NCBI GenBank assembly: GCA_018901125.1
Contig: JAHIFE010000091.1
Location: 1-47,689, forward strand
DNA: 47,689 nucleotides
Origin: Pseudomonadota bacterium
Lineage (GTDB): Bacteria > Desulfobacterota > Desulfobacteria > Desulfobacterales > RPRI01
Reading direction: 5' to 3'
Part shown: one piece after another, positions 26,044-34,194 of the stretch
How the letters are laid out: each line of letters starts with the position of its first letter
Position numbering within the stretch: position 1 is the stretch's first letter
Position numbers and translations under genes: made by a program
Notes under the pieces: model-generated
Told to the model about the DNA's origin: nothing
What the model saw: the letters and a program-made list of their open reading frames with translations, nothing else
The model's database searches: none

Positions 26044-28350
26044 ATGACAGAAAAAAAATATTCGGTCATAGGAAAGCGTTTGCCGAGGGTGGATGGAATA
26101 ATCAAGGCAAAGGGAGAGGCACAGTATACAGCAGATATTTCTCTGCCCGGCTTGCTATACGGAAAAATCCTGCGCAGCCCTTATCCCCATGCCAGGATCG
26201 TAAGTATTGATACAAGCAAGGCGGAAAAGGTCAGCGGTGTGAAGGCGATCATTACCGGGCGCGATATTCCGGATATTAAATATGGGTTTATGATGGCTGC
26301 CATACCTGGTAGCGGCGATCAGTATTTTTTGGCTAAGGATAAGGTAAATTATATCGGCGATGAAGTGGCGGCTGTGGCGGCAATAACGGAAGATGTAGCC
26401 TGGGAAGCTTTGGGCCTGATAGAAGCTGAATATGAAGAGCTTCCGGCTTTGCTTTCGGTAGAAGAAGCAATGCGTGAGGGAGCGCCTTTGATTCATGAAG
26501 CATTTGCAGGCAATATTTCTGCAAAAGCTAAGCTCGAATTCGGTGATGTTGAGAAGGGATTCAGTGAATCCGATTACATACGGGAAGACAGGTTTTTAAT
26601 GCCTGCCGTTCAGCATTGTTCACTTGAACCACATGTTTCCCTTGCAAGCTGCGATTCTTCCGGAAATATTACACTATGGATATCTACCCAGGCTCCTTTT
26701 ATGCTAAAGGGCCCTATTGCTTTACTTTTGAATGTACCGGCAGGCAATGTAAGAATAATAAAACCTCATATGGGAGGAGGGTTCGGCGGCAAAATGGAAG
26801 TATTTTCTCTTGATTTGTGCTGTGCAATGCTCGCCAGGAAAACAGGAAACCCGGTTTTAATTTCCTATACGAGAGAAGAAGAATTCTCATCCACGAGAAG
26901 ACGTCACCCTCTTGAAGTTACCCTCAAGATCGGGGTCAAAAAGGATGGAAGCATTATAAGCAGGACTTCAAAGACAGTACTTGACGGCGGAGCGTACGCA
27001 AGCCTGGGTCATGGTGCAGCTCTTTTGGCTAATTTATGGATGACCCTTCCATACAAACAACCGAATATCCGGTTTGAATCCTGCCGGGTTTTGACAAACA
27101 ATATCCCCTGCGGAGCAATGAGAGGTTTTGTTTCTCCGCAAATCAGGCTTGCTTCGGAAGTTCAGCTGGACGCTGTAGCTGAGGTGCTATGTATTGATCC
27201 GCTTGAGTTGCGTATCAAAAACGGCCTGAAAGCAGGAGATGTAACTGTAAATGGACTTAAGATATCCAGCGGCAGTGTTGTGGATTGCCTTAAAACAGCA
27301 GCACAGGCATCAAAATGGCGGCAAAAAATAAAGAGGCTGCCTCCTCTTCATGGGATAGGCGTTGCATGCAGCAGCTTTGAGTGTGGCCCCAGTTTTCCCA
27401 TGCTGGGTCCTTTTACCGCATCTTCTACTATCTTTATTAAAGCCAATACTGACGGCACGGTCATGATAATTTCCGGTGCTTCCGATATCGGACAAGGGTC
27501 GGATACGGTGCTTTCTCAAATTGTAGCGGAAGAACTGGGCATAGAAATGGAAGACGCCAAAATCACCATGCCCGATACTGATTTAACGCCTCCTGATTCG
27601 TTTAGTTCCGGTAGCCGGGTTACTTTCCATACGGGAAATGCGGCCAGACGAGCAGCTGCTGATCTGAAACAGAAGCTCTTACAGGCAGTTGCCGGAAAAC
27701 TGGAAGCCAGAGTTGAAGACCTTGAAGCAAGAAAGCGGAGGATCTACGTAAAAGGTTCGCCTGATAAAGGTATCTTATTTGCTGAGGCGGTAGCAATTTG
27801 TCAGATGGCCCAGGGTGGTATGGCGCTTATGGGTTCCGGATCCTATAGCCCTGAGATGGGACATGTTGATATGGCAACCGGATACGGCAATTATTCACCT
27901 GCTTATAGCTTTGTAGCAGTAATTGCAGAAGTAGAAGTTGATCAGGAGACGGGTCAGGTGAAAGTGGAAAAGCTGACTGTCTGCGATGATTGCGGTCGTG
28001 TAATTAATCCGCTGGGAATAACAGGTCAGATTGAGGGATCGGCAGCGATGGGGCTCGGATACACCTTTTGCGAAGAACTGCTGGTCAGCGACGGCAAAAC
28101 ATTAAATCCATCCTTTCTTGACTACAAAATACCTACGGCATTGGAAATGACTGAGATGGAAAATATCTTTATCGAATCCAATGATCCCGGCGGTCCTTTC
28201 GGCGCAAAGGAGAGCGGGGAAGGGTTGCTGGCGCCCATAGCTCCGGCCATCTTTAATGCCATTTATGATGCTACAGGGATAAGGTTCAAAGAACTTCCCT
28301 TGACTCCGGAAAAGGTTCTCCGGCAGCTTCAGGAGATGAGAGCTTCATGA
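26044..28350 (+). CDS. xanthine dehydrogenase family molybdopterin-binding (large) subunit
   Basis: A 768-residue protein. The a/b hammerhead domain is at about 18-125 (GEAQYTADISLPGLLYGKILRSPYPHARI). The Mo-binding domain follows with HMGGGFGGKMEVF (about 241-253) and AMRGFVSPQ, and near the C-terminus FGAKESGEGL, whose Glu726 is at the position of the catalytic base. This family hydroxylates or dehydroxylates aromatic, N-heterocyclic and aldehyde carbons using water. The 2Fe-2S and FAD subunits normally encoded beside it are absent: neighbours are a SnoaL-like gene and an SDR. A GGAG site precedes the ATG. Its 3' end has a decayed second copy at 30253. Confidence 0.92.
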   Translation: MTEKKYSVIGKRLPRVDGIIKAKGEAQYTADISLPGLLYGKILRSPYPHARIVSIDTSKAEKVSGVKAIITGRDIPDIKYGFMMAAIPGSGDQYFLAKDKVNYIGDEVAAVAAITEDVAWEALGLIEAEYEELPALLSVEEAMREGAPLIHEAFAGNISAKAKLEFGDVEKGFSESDYIREDRFLMPAVQHCSLEPHVSLASCDSSGNITLWISTQAPFMLKGPIALLLNVPAGNVRIIKPHMGGGFGGKMEVFSLDLCCAMLARKTGNPVLISYTREEEFSSTRRRHPLEVTLKIGVKKDGSIISRTSKTVLDGGAYASLGHGAALLANLWMTLPYKQPNIRFESCRVLTNNIPCGAMRGFVSPQIRLASEVQLDAVAEVLCIDPLELRIKNGLKAGDVTVNGLKISSGSVVDCLKTAAQASKWRQKIKRLPPLHGIGVACSSFECGPSFPMLGPFTASSTIFIKANTDGTVMIISGASDIGQGSDTVLSQIVAEELGIEMEDAKITMPDTDLTPPDSFSSGSRVTFHTGNAARRAAADLKQKLLQAVAGKLEARVEDLEARKRRIYVKGSPDKGILFAEAVAICQMAQGGMALMGSGSYSPEMGHVDMATGYGNYSPAYSFVAVIAEVEVDQETGQVKVEKLTVCDDCGRVINPLGITGQIEGSAAMGLGYTFCEELLVSDGKTLNPSFLDYKIPTALEMTEMENIFIESNDPGGPFGAKESGEGLLAPIAPAIFNAIYDATGIRFKELPLTPEKVLRQLQEMRAS

Positions 28351-28401
28351 ATCATTTTGGGAAACTGAAATACATAAATATAGCCACAGGGAAAACACAA
28401 T

Positions 28402-29181
28402 ATGGAAAAAGAGATCAACAAGAATAAATCTCTTGAATTCGAAGAACACGTCGCCTTCATAACCGGTGGTGGTCGGGGTTTTGGCAAAGCCTTCGGACAG
28501 GCGCTTATGAAGCGCGGCGCACGTATTGTCCTGGCGGACATTGATTCTGCAGCAGCGGAAGAGGCAGCCGCCGAACTGCGTGCCAGCGGCGGCGAGGCCC
28601 TCCCGGTCAAGTGCGATGTGGCCGATGAGATACAGGTTGCCGCAGCGATAGAGCTTGCTGTTTCAGAGTATGGGGGTATCGATATCCTTATCAATAACGC
28701 CGGATTGCACTCCGCCGCCTACGCCGAGCCGATGAGCAGCTCTGGAATAAACAAGTTGCGCAGACTGTTCGATGTAAATGTGATGGGTGTAATCATCTGC
28801 TCGCTGGCAGCACGCCAGGCTATGGCAGGTCGCGTGGACTCCGTGATCATCAATATTTCATCTTCAGCCGCCTATGACTATCCGACCGCCTATGGCGTAT
28901 CGAAGCTTGCGGTTCGGGGCCTTACTATCACTATGGCGCGCGACTTCAAAGCCTACGGCATCCGCGTGAATGCCATCGCTCCCGGTCTGATTTACACCGA
29001 AACAATCAGGAAAGAATTGCCGGAGTGGGTACTTGATACCGTTAAGAAGCAGCAGATACTGGATCGTGAAGGCGATGTTAAGGATATTGTTGAAGCAATG
29101 CTATATCTGGCATCAGCACGATCGGCCTTTATTACTGGCGAGACCTTGAGGGTGAGCGGGGGCTTTACCTTAGCAATTTGA
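28402..29181 (+). CDS. short-chain dehydrogenase/reductase (SDR)
   Basis: A 259-residue classical SDR with TGGGRGFGKA, the acidic stop VLADIDS (Asp after strand 2, favouring NAD), NNAG, a Ser-rich ISSS stretch, and catalytic Tyr164 and Lys168 (YGVSK). The end carries TGETLRVSGGF. The Ser-to-Tyr spacing is slightly short compared with the other SDRs here. The coding sequence is visibly richer in G and C than its neighbours (runs such as GCGCGGCGC), suggesting a separate origin. The ribosome site is weak. It follows the Mo subunit by 51 bases. Confidence 0.88.
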   Translation: MEKEINKNKSLEFEEHVAFITGGGRGFGKAFGQALMKRGARIVLADIDSAAAEEAAAELRASGGEALPVKCDVADEIQVAAAIELAVSEYGGIDILINNAGLHSAAYAEPMSSSGINKLRRLFDVNVMGVIICSLAARQAMAGRVDSVIINISSSAAYDYPTAYGVSKLAVRGLTITMARDFKAYGIRVNAIAPGLIYTETIRKELPEWVLDTVKKQQILDREGDVKDIVEAMLYLASARSAFITGETLRVSGGFTLAI

Positions 29182-29327
29182 GGGTCACCGTATTTTAGGA
29201 TGCTGCAAAGGAGTGTTATGCAAACATCTATTACCAGCTTTGGGGGGCTCGGTATCCTTATAAAGCCGGTATCTATGTGCCTTCCGCTTAAACATAATGT
29301 TAAACAAATTATTTAAGTGAGGAAAAC

Positions 29328-30182
29328 ATGACTAAAAAAGAAACTGCCTTCTTTGTGGTGACCGGTGCAGCAAGCGGAATGGGAGCTGCATCTGCGCTTC
29401 GTTTGGGAAGGAGGGGTAAAGTATTACTGGTTGATATTGATGCTAAGAGACTCGATCTGATGACTGATAAACTTGTATCCGGTGGTATTAAAGCAGAGAA
29501 GTATATTTGTGACCTCATGGATGAGCAATCCGTATGCTTGCTGGCTGAGACTGCCAAATCCATGGGACGAGTGATCGGATTAGTGAACGCTGCCGGAATT
29601 TCTCCTTCAATGACTTCGGATTGGAGAAAGGTACTTTCTGTTGACCTTGTCGGTACTGCTCTCATGCTCAGAGAGTTTTTACCCTTGATGGTTCCTGGAG
29701 CCGCTGCTGTGTGCATTGCATCGATAGCGGCCCGTGCTTTTATAAGTAGTCCTGAAACAGATAATGTTCTGGATAATCCTCTTGATCATGAGTTTTTAAA
29801 CCGTATAGAATCTTACCTTTCAATATCTCTTCCTCCATCATCAGAGATAGATCCTAAAAGCGGCGCTGCTTATCTTCTTGCAAAATGTGGCGTTGTGCGT
29901 TTGTGTGAGAGACTTGCCCCTGTCTGGGCACAACACGGAGCCCGTATTGTTTCCATTTCTCCAGGCAATATTGATACACCGATGGGACGGCTTGAATATG
30001 ATAGGTTGGAATATATGCGGAAATCGGTTGAAATGACACCGATACGCCGTTTGGGCAAACCTGAAGAAATTGCAGCAGCAGTTGATTTTCTTTGCAGTGA
30101 AGATGCCTCCTATATAACCGGATGCGATTTATTGATTGACGGTGGCTTCACTGCCGCAATAACTCATGCTGATAGTCATTAG
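29328..30182 (+). CDS. SDR resembling 3-alpha-hydroxysteroid dehydrogenase/carbonyl reductase
   Basis: A 284-residue SDR with VTGAASGMGAA (cofactor), LLVDID (Asp, NAD preference) and NAAG. Catalytic Ser132 lies in IASIAAR, and Tyr182/Lys186 in AAYLLAK. Between Ser132 and Tyr182 there are 49 residues instead of the usual 12. An insertion at this place is the hallmark of the Comamonas testosteroni 3-alpha-HSDH/CR type, in which I recall Ser114, Tyr155 and Lys159. The segments VLSVDLVGTALMLREFLPLM and ASYITGCDLLIDGG also resemble that enzyme. A GAGG site precedes the ATG. Steroid activity is plausible but not proven, since the same layout occurs in unassigned SDRs. Confidence 0.82.
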   Translation: MTKKETAFFVVTGAASGMGAASALRLGRRGKVLLVDIDAKRLDLMTDKLVSGGIKAEKYICDLMDEQSVCLLAETAKSMGRVIGLVNAAGISPSMTSDWRKVLSVDLVGTALMLREFLPLMVPGAAAVCIASIAARAFISSPETDNVLDNPLDHEFLNRIESYLSISLPPSSEIDPKSGAAYLLAKCGVVRLCERLAPVWAQHGARIVSISPGNIDTPMGRLEYDRLEYMRKSVEMTPIRRLGKPEEIAAAVDFLCSEDASYITGCDLLIDGGFTAAITHADSH

Positions 30183-30252
30183 CCGTTTTTTACAAGGGCG
30201 TTGACAAGGGCAGACGTGCAAATGTCCTGACCTCTGATGAATTATCACCCAG

Positions 30253-30414
30253 CGGTCCTTTCGGTGCGAAGAAAAGCGGGGAAGGGTTGGTAGCCCCCAT
30301 CGTTCCGGCTATCTTTAACGCCATCTAAGATGCAAAAGGAATAAGATTCAAAGAACTTCCCTTGATCCCCCGGAAAAGGTTCTCCGGCAGCTTCAGGAGA
30401 GGAGAGCTTCATGA
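30253..30414 (+). pseudogene. decayed 3' fragment of a second xanthine-dehydrogenase-type Mo subunit
   Basis: These 162 bases align with 28191-28350, the last part of the intact Mo-subunit gene, at roughly 85-90 percent by hand count. They read GPFGAKKSGEGLVAPI-VPAIFNAI and then meet an in-frame TAA where the intact gene has TAT. A two-base insertion further on breaks the frame. Matching ends with the same AGCTTCATGA that closes the intact gene. Nothing of the first 700 residues is left, so it is a remnant of a duplication and deletion. Confidence 0.88.
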
Positions 30415-30523
30415 ACTGATTTATCAAAATCGCTTATTGGAACACTGGATTGCCTTGAGCTATCTGGATAGTAACAGGTCTGCAATATTATCTTTCAATT
30501 GTTAGAAATGAAGGAGCAAAAAT

Positions 30524-31825
30524 ATGACTGAAGATACAACTGAGCCACGGCAACGTTGCGGGGTTATCGGTATGGGTATAATCGGTGCTGGTATTGCAGG
30601 ATGTCTGGTTCGGAATGGTCGTGAAGTAAGCGGCTATGACATTCGCCCTGAAGCGGTAACCGGAGTTAGCGGCGTCAAGATCTGTAGCTCGCCGGCGGAA
30701 GTCGCCTTTAATTCTGATGTCATAATAATCTCCGTGGTAAACGCAGACCAAGCCCGCGCCGTGCTCTTCGGTCCTCAGGGAATCGCCGAAGGTGTGCATC
30801 CTAACCTGGTAGTTGCGCTGATGAGTACAATACGAGTGCCGATTGTGCTGGAATTATCTGAAGAAGCTAAACAAAAGGGCTTCAAGCTGATAGATGTTAC
30901 AATTACTACCGGGGGTGCACCAACATCTGAAGGCACCGCCGGTCTGATGGCAGGGGGAGATAATGCTACAATTGAATCTGTACGCGGCGTTATGGAGGAA
31001 TTTTCGTCGATATTCTCGCATATGGGTCCTATCGGCACAGGCATTGCAGCCAAAGTGGCACGCAATATCATGCACTATTGTGCTATCATGGGAGCTTACG
31101 AAGGCGGCCTGCTGGCGGAGGCGGCCGGTGTAGATATTAATAAACTGATCGAGGTTATCCGCAAAAGTGACCCCCACAACATTCAGAGCACGATAATACT
31201 TGAAAAGCGTGGTGTAGCGCCTCTCGATGAAAAGACTTTCCCTAAAGAGATAATAGAGCTGTTCTATAATACAGCAAAACTGCTTCATAAGGATCTCGAT
31301 GCAGGTATCGATCTCGCTAATACCTTGAATGTTGATGTACCTGGTGCAATGCTGGCGATGCAGCGTGGCGATTTGATCCATGGCCTGCCTCCAGGTACAA
31401 CCAAACATATCCCAGCGAAGGCTCGCGACTCAGATCCTAAGCGGCGCGGCTCTCAGATGATGGACGAGACTTACGGAAAAGGCACAGTAAAGATGCCACC
31501 GGCCTCCGATGACTTGCCGCCGTTTGTTGATGCAACTTTTCGAATCGTGTTTGGTGATATATGGACACGTCCACAACTATCGATCCGTGACCGGCGGCTT
31601 TTGGTGATCGGCGCAATCGCGCAGATGAATCGTCCGGATCTGATCGAAGTCCAGGTTCTTGGTGCGCTGGCAAACAATGAGTTGACCGAGGAACAATTAC
31701 AGGAAGCAGTATTGCACCTGGCATTTTATTGCGGTTGGCCAAATGGGACAACAGTTTATCAGGGAGTTACCTCGGCACTAAAGAAGTTTTCCGAATCCAA
31801 GCAAAAGCCCAAGAGTTATAAATAA
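30524..31825 (+). CDS. 6PGDH/HIBADH-like NAD(P)-dependent dehydrogenase fused to a carboxymuconolactone-decarboxylase domain
   Basis: A 433-residue two-domain protein. Residues 10-175 form a Rossmann domain (VIGMGIIGAGIAG, Gly16-x-Gly18-x2-Gly21). A helical C-terminal dehydrogenase domain follows with the catalytic-type Lys177 in GTGIAAKVARNIMHY, as in 3-hydroxyisobutyrate dehydrogenase. Residues 335-430 add a carboxymuconolactone decarboxylase (CMD)/AhpD-like domain: FGDIWTRPQLSIRDRRLLVIG, and LQEAVLHLAFYCGWPNG near its end. CMD-fold enzymes act as lactone decarboxylases, peroxidases or uncharacterised catalysts. Fusion suggests the dehydrogenase product is passed directly on. A GGAG site precedes the ATG. 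It lies just after the Mo-subunit remnant. Confidence 0.87.
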   Translation: MTEDTTEPRQRCGVIGMGIIGAGIAGCLVRNGREVSGYDIRPEAVTGVSGVKICSSPAEVAFNSDVIIISVVNADQARAVLFGPQGIAEGVHPNLVVALMSTIRVPIVLELSEEAKQKGFKLIDVTITTGGAPTSEGTAGLMAGGDNATIESVRGVMEEFSSIFSHMGPIGTGIAAKVARNIMHYCAIMGAYEGGLLAEAAGVDINKLIEVIRKSDPHNIQSTIILEKRGVAPLDEKTFPKEIIELFYNTAKLLHKDLDAGIDLANTLNVDVPGAMLAMQRGDLIHGLPPGTTKHIPAKARDSDPKRRGSQMMDETYGKGTVKMPPASDDLPPFVDATFRIVFGDIWTRPQLSIRDRRLLVIGAIAQMNRPDLIEVQVLGALANNELTEEQLQEAVLHLAFYCGWPNGTTVYQGVTSALKKFSESKQKPKSYK

Positions 31826-32349
31826 TATGATAGATGGAAATGCATAGAAGACACCGCTTTCTCTCTCTCCCAATATCTTTCAGCATCGTTGATTTTCCTG
31901 TCTGTTTTGCCTCTGAATATTTAAGTTTGGTAGTTAATTTTAGCCTTATTGTAAATAAGAGGTAAAAGCGGAATTAATACCAAATTGCATTCAAATTCTA
32001 ACTGCGTTGGCATCAAAGGTTCTGTACTCGGCGTATTAAATATACGCCAGCGAGAAAACCTTCTTGCCGCCTTGCCATCTCTTTGAATGCAACTTGGTAT
32101 AACTCCTATTGCCTTGTACAAAAATTTATTGATTCTAAAATCAAATAATGACAAATAAGGAAAAATCAGATTTGCAATGCGGTAATAAAGGACAGAATAA
32201 ATATGCAAGACTTTACAACTATCAGCGGAGCGAAACAATGTGCTGCTGAGGCCAAAATGTGGACAGCAAAAAAGTGTATGAGAACCACTTTCAAAACGTT
32301 TCAGTTTGGTCAAGGTCAAGGCGGGTGAAAATTTTAACCGCAGGAATAC
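31826..32349. other. intergenic region holding palindromic element B, otherwise nothing recognised
   Basis: No convincing gene lies in these 524 bases. The only clear structure is the 124-base inverted-repeat element at 31977-32100, listed separately. A reverse-strand open frame of 132 codons across the element is explained by the element itself and has no family signature. Confidence 0.6.
31977..32100. repeat. 124-base palindromic element with 19-base inverted ends (element B)
   Basis: ATACCAAATTGCATTCAAA (31977-31995) is matched at the other end by TTTGAATGCAACTTGGTAT (32082-32100), with one mismatch. Inside are CTGCGTTG, a central palindrome GGCGTATTAAATATACGCC, and GCCTTGC, in the same order as in element A at 25386. 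The two differ at the ends, so they are probably subfamilies of one non-coding mobile repeat. Confidence 0.75.
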
Positions 32350-32562
32350 ATGGGGTATTTCGAGGATTATAATTTTCGCCCAACGCAGAGATCGGCCAAA
32401 ATGGGACGTTTTGAAACTGGCTCAAGAATTAATATTATCATTTCTCCATTCATATGTAAAAAATGCGGGAACGCTCTTTATAATATCCAATATTTTGTTA
32501 AACATGGGGAAAAAACGCTATGGGATATGTGCGTTTGTGAAAGATGCAGCTTGCAATATTAA
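32350..32562 (+). CDS. possible small protein with two Cys-x2-Cys pairs
   Basis: A 70-codon frame whose second half contains CKKCGNALYNIQYFVKHG followed by CVCERCSLQY. Two CxxC knuckles 32 residues apart are what a small zinc ribbon would show. The ribosome site is poor, and an overlapping frame (32306-32590) is equally open, so it may be non-coding or a remnant. No family is recognised. Confidence 0.3.
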   Translation: MGYFEDYNFRPTQRSAKMGRFETGSRINIIISPFICKKCGNALYNIQYFVKHGEKTLWDMCVCERCSLQY

Positions 32563-32642
32563 CGATACCAGAGCCAGGACGCGGCAATAAATGAAGGATA
32601 GTCCATAGTGCAACGATTTAAATCTATAAAGGAAATTAATTT

Positions 32643-33344
32643 ATGAAGCAGTTAAGTGCAATCAAATGTTTAACCGTGTTTATTCTCGTATTTTTGATGG
32701 GAAATTTTGCGTATGGAGATACCGCATCTTTGCCTGATTTTTCGAAGCTCGTTGCCGAAAGCAAGTATTATGGACAAATGACTAAGGAGCAGGCTGCTGA
32801 AATAATGAGAACATGTGCCAGTAATACGTATAATACCCGATCCATTGTGGATAAAGATAGTTTCTTAATGGATGTGCCGAAAGAAACTATCGCTCATCCT
32901 TTAGCAACAAGAACAAAGCAAATCTTCAAATGGACAGAAGTAAAACACATTCAACTTTTACAAAAATCCATCAAACTTACCTATGTGACCTCATTTTTGG
33001 GAATAAACAGTCGTGGGACTTTAGAGCTTGATCCGCAGGGATATAATCTTTCAGATCTGGCCTTAGCCGCCATGACCCTTTCAGGACTTCCTTTAACACA
33101 GGAAAAGGCGGTTTCACGCACCTATGTTGCGACAACAATAAAAACCGGTATTGATCTTGATGAAAGTCTCACTAAACTTAAAGGAAGTTATAATCAAGGT
33201 CTCATGAGCGAGGACGTTTATGAATCCAGGCAAAAGGAAATTCTAAACAGTAAGCTTAAAGAATGTTACACTAAAGGTTTAATAAGCAAGGCCGTTTATG
33301 AATCAATGCATAAGGATCTTCCTGACAGTATGCTTGTCAAATGA
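32643..33344 (+). CDS. exported hypothetical protein with SHOCT-like C-terminal repeats
   Basis: A 233-residue protein with a signal peptide (hydrophobic 9-22, cleavage near YGDT). The body is unrecognised. The C-terminal 60 residues hold two copies of a short helical unit, K-G-S-Y-N-Q-G-L-M-S-E-D-V-Y-E-S and then K-E-C-Y-T-K-G-L-I-S-K-A-V-Y-E-S. This resembles SHOCT-type short C-terminal modules (oligomerisation or anchoring). An AAAGGAAA site precedes the ATG. It stands alone in the scar region between element B and the PilZ gene. Confidence 0.65.
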   Translation: MKQLSAIKCLTVFILVFLMGNFAYGDTASLPDFSKLVAESKYYGQMTKEQAAEIMRTCASNTYNTRSIVDKDSFLMDVPKETIAHPLATRTKQIFKWTEVKHIQLLQKSIKLTYVTSFLGINSRGTLELDPQGYNLSDLALAAMTLSGLPLTQEKAVSRTYVATTIKTGIDLDESLTKLKGSYNQGLMSEDVYESRQKEILNSKLKECYTKGLISKAVYESMHKDLPDSMLVK

Positions 33345-33517
33345 GGGAAGAATCATAGCAATTGAATCCTTCCTGAAAGAAGAAAGATCAATATTTTCAG
33401 AAAAATAGTAGATTTCTAACGTAAATCATGATAATTAATGGCTAAATAATAAATTATTTTATAAATTTTATACCATTTGTTGATTTAGAGAACTTTGACA
33501 AGAAATAGAGGTTATAT

Positions 33518-33895
33518 ATGTCAGATGATAAGCGTAAATTCGCCCGAGTTCCTTTTCTATCTAAAGCAGAAATGATGGTCAATAACATTTTATATTCTTC
33601 TGAGGAAATTAATAATCTTAGCATAGGTGGCTGTCTTTTACCAATCAAGATTGATGTTGAAACGGGAACCAAATGTAGTTTGGAGATTTTTCTGAGCGGA
33701 ACAAATAGTAAGCTTTCCATTTTACTTGAAGGTGAAATCATTCGTTGTGTATCTATGACTGTGGCTATAAAATTCATCGAAGTTGAACCTGATAGTCTAT
33801 TTCACCTTCAGAACATTGTCCGTTATAATTATCCGGATACAGATAGGGTTGAACAAGAAATCAGCAATCATCTTGGCAATTGGGAGAAGTGGTAA
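33518..33895 (+). CDS. PilZ domain protein (cyclic-di-GMP binding type)
   Basis: A 125-residue single-domain protein. It starts with the RxxxR-type motif DDKRKFARVPF (Arg6 to Arg10) and continues with NNLSIGGC, the D/N-x-S-x-x-G element of PilZ domains, then beta strands ending in AIKFIEVE. These are the residues that grip c-di-GMP in the family, so binding is likely. A GAGG ribosome site lies upstream. No flagellar, pilus or synthase gene is near, so the controlled process is unknown. Confidence 0.82.
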   Translation: MSDDKRKFARVPFLSKAEMMVNNILYSSEEINNLSIGGCLLPIKIDVETGTKCSLEIFLSGTNSKLSILLEGEIIRCVSMTVAIKFIEVEPDSLFHLQNIVRYNYPDTDRVEQEISNHLGNWEKW

Positions 33896-33939
33896 AGAGT
33901 CAGTTCTACTTTTAACTCTTGTTGAAATCATAAATGAGT

Positions 33940-34194
33940 CAAAATCGAGTAGACCGGCTCCTCCTTTGGAAACAAAACATTACAAAGCAAGTCTTTCACT
34001 GACGCCTTGCCGCACGCGGCTACTACGTGACGGATGCTTTGCCTTGTCTTCACCTTTGTAACCAGCCCCTCTCAGAACCGTGCTTGCCCAATTTACGCAC
34101 ATGGTTCCTCACATAGTCAATTCACAGAATACTTCTCTGTTATGCGGTGCAGTTTCGTTTACACCGATTCCCCGCTTTTCAGAAAATACCCAAA
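33940..34194 (-). mobile_element. 3' remnant of a group II intron (domain V and VI region)
   Basis: Read on the reverse strand, 34108-34074 gives GGAACC-ATGTGC-GTAA then GGGCAAGCACGGTTCTG, which has the sequence and stem pattern of a bacterial group II intron domain V. It continues GAGAGGGGCTGG and, after an inserted palindrome, CCGGTCTACTCGAT (33957-33944), as in domain VI and the intron end. The stretch before domain V (ending GTGAATTGACTATGTGAG) also fits the region after an intron reverse-transcriptase gene, but no such gene remains. Identification is from memory of the motif, not a search. Confidence 0.6.
33980..34061. repeat. 82-base palindromic insertion inside the intron remnant (element C)
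   Basis: TTACAAAG (33980-33987) and CTTTGTAA (34054-34061) are perfect inverted ends. The interior holds GCCTTGC and CGGCTACTACGTG. It interrupts what should be the domain VI loop of the intron remnant. Like elements A and B it is short, non-coding and contains GCCTTGC. Confidence 0.55.

Noticed and set aside
29218-29316. 32-codon frame with a good ribosome site (AAAGGAG) between two SDR genes
   Set aside because: No recognisable family or motif; one ribosome-site match is not enough for a gene this short.
30469-30936. Reverse-strand frames (about 100 codons) over the start of the dehydrogenase-CMD gene
   Set aside because: They are antisense to a well supported gene and lack ribosome sites.
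31921-32319. 132-codon reverse-strand frame
   Set aside because: It runs straight through palindromic element B and has no family signature; openness is explained by the repeat.
32306-32590. 94-codon frame overlapping the possible zinc-ribbon ORF
   Set aside because: It starts with TTG, lacks a ribosome site and shows no domain; the alternative frame at 32350 has the more protein-like Cys pattern.
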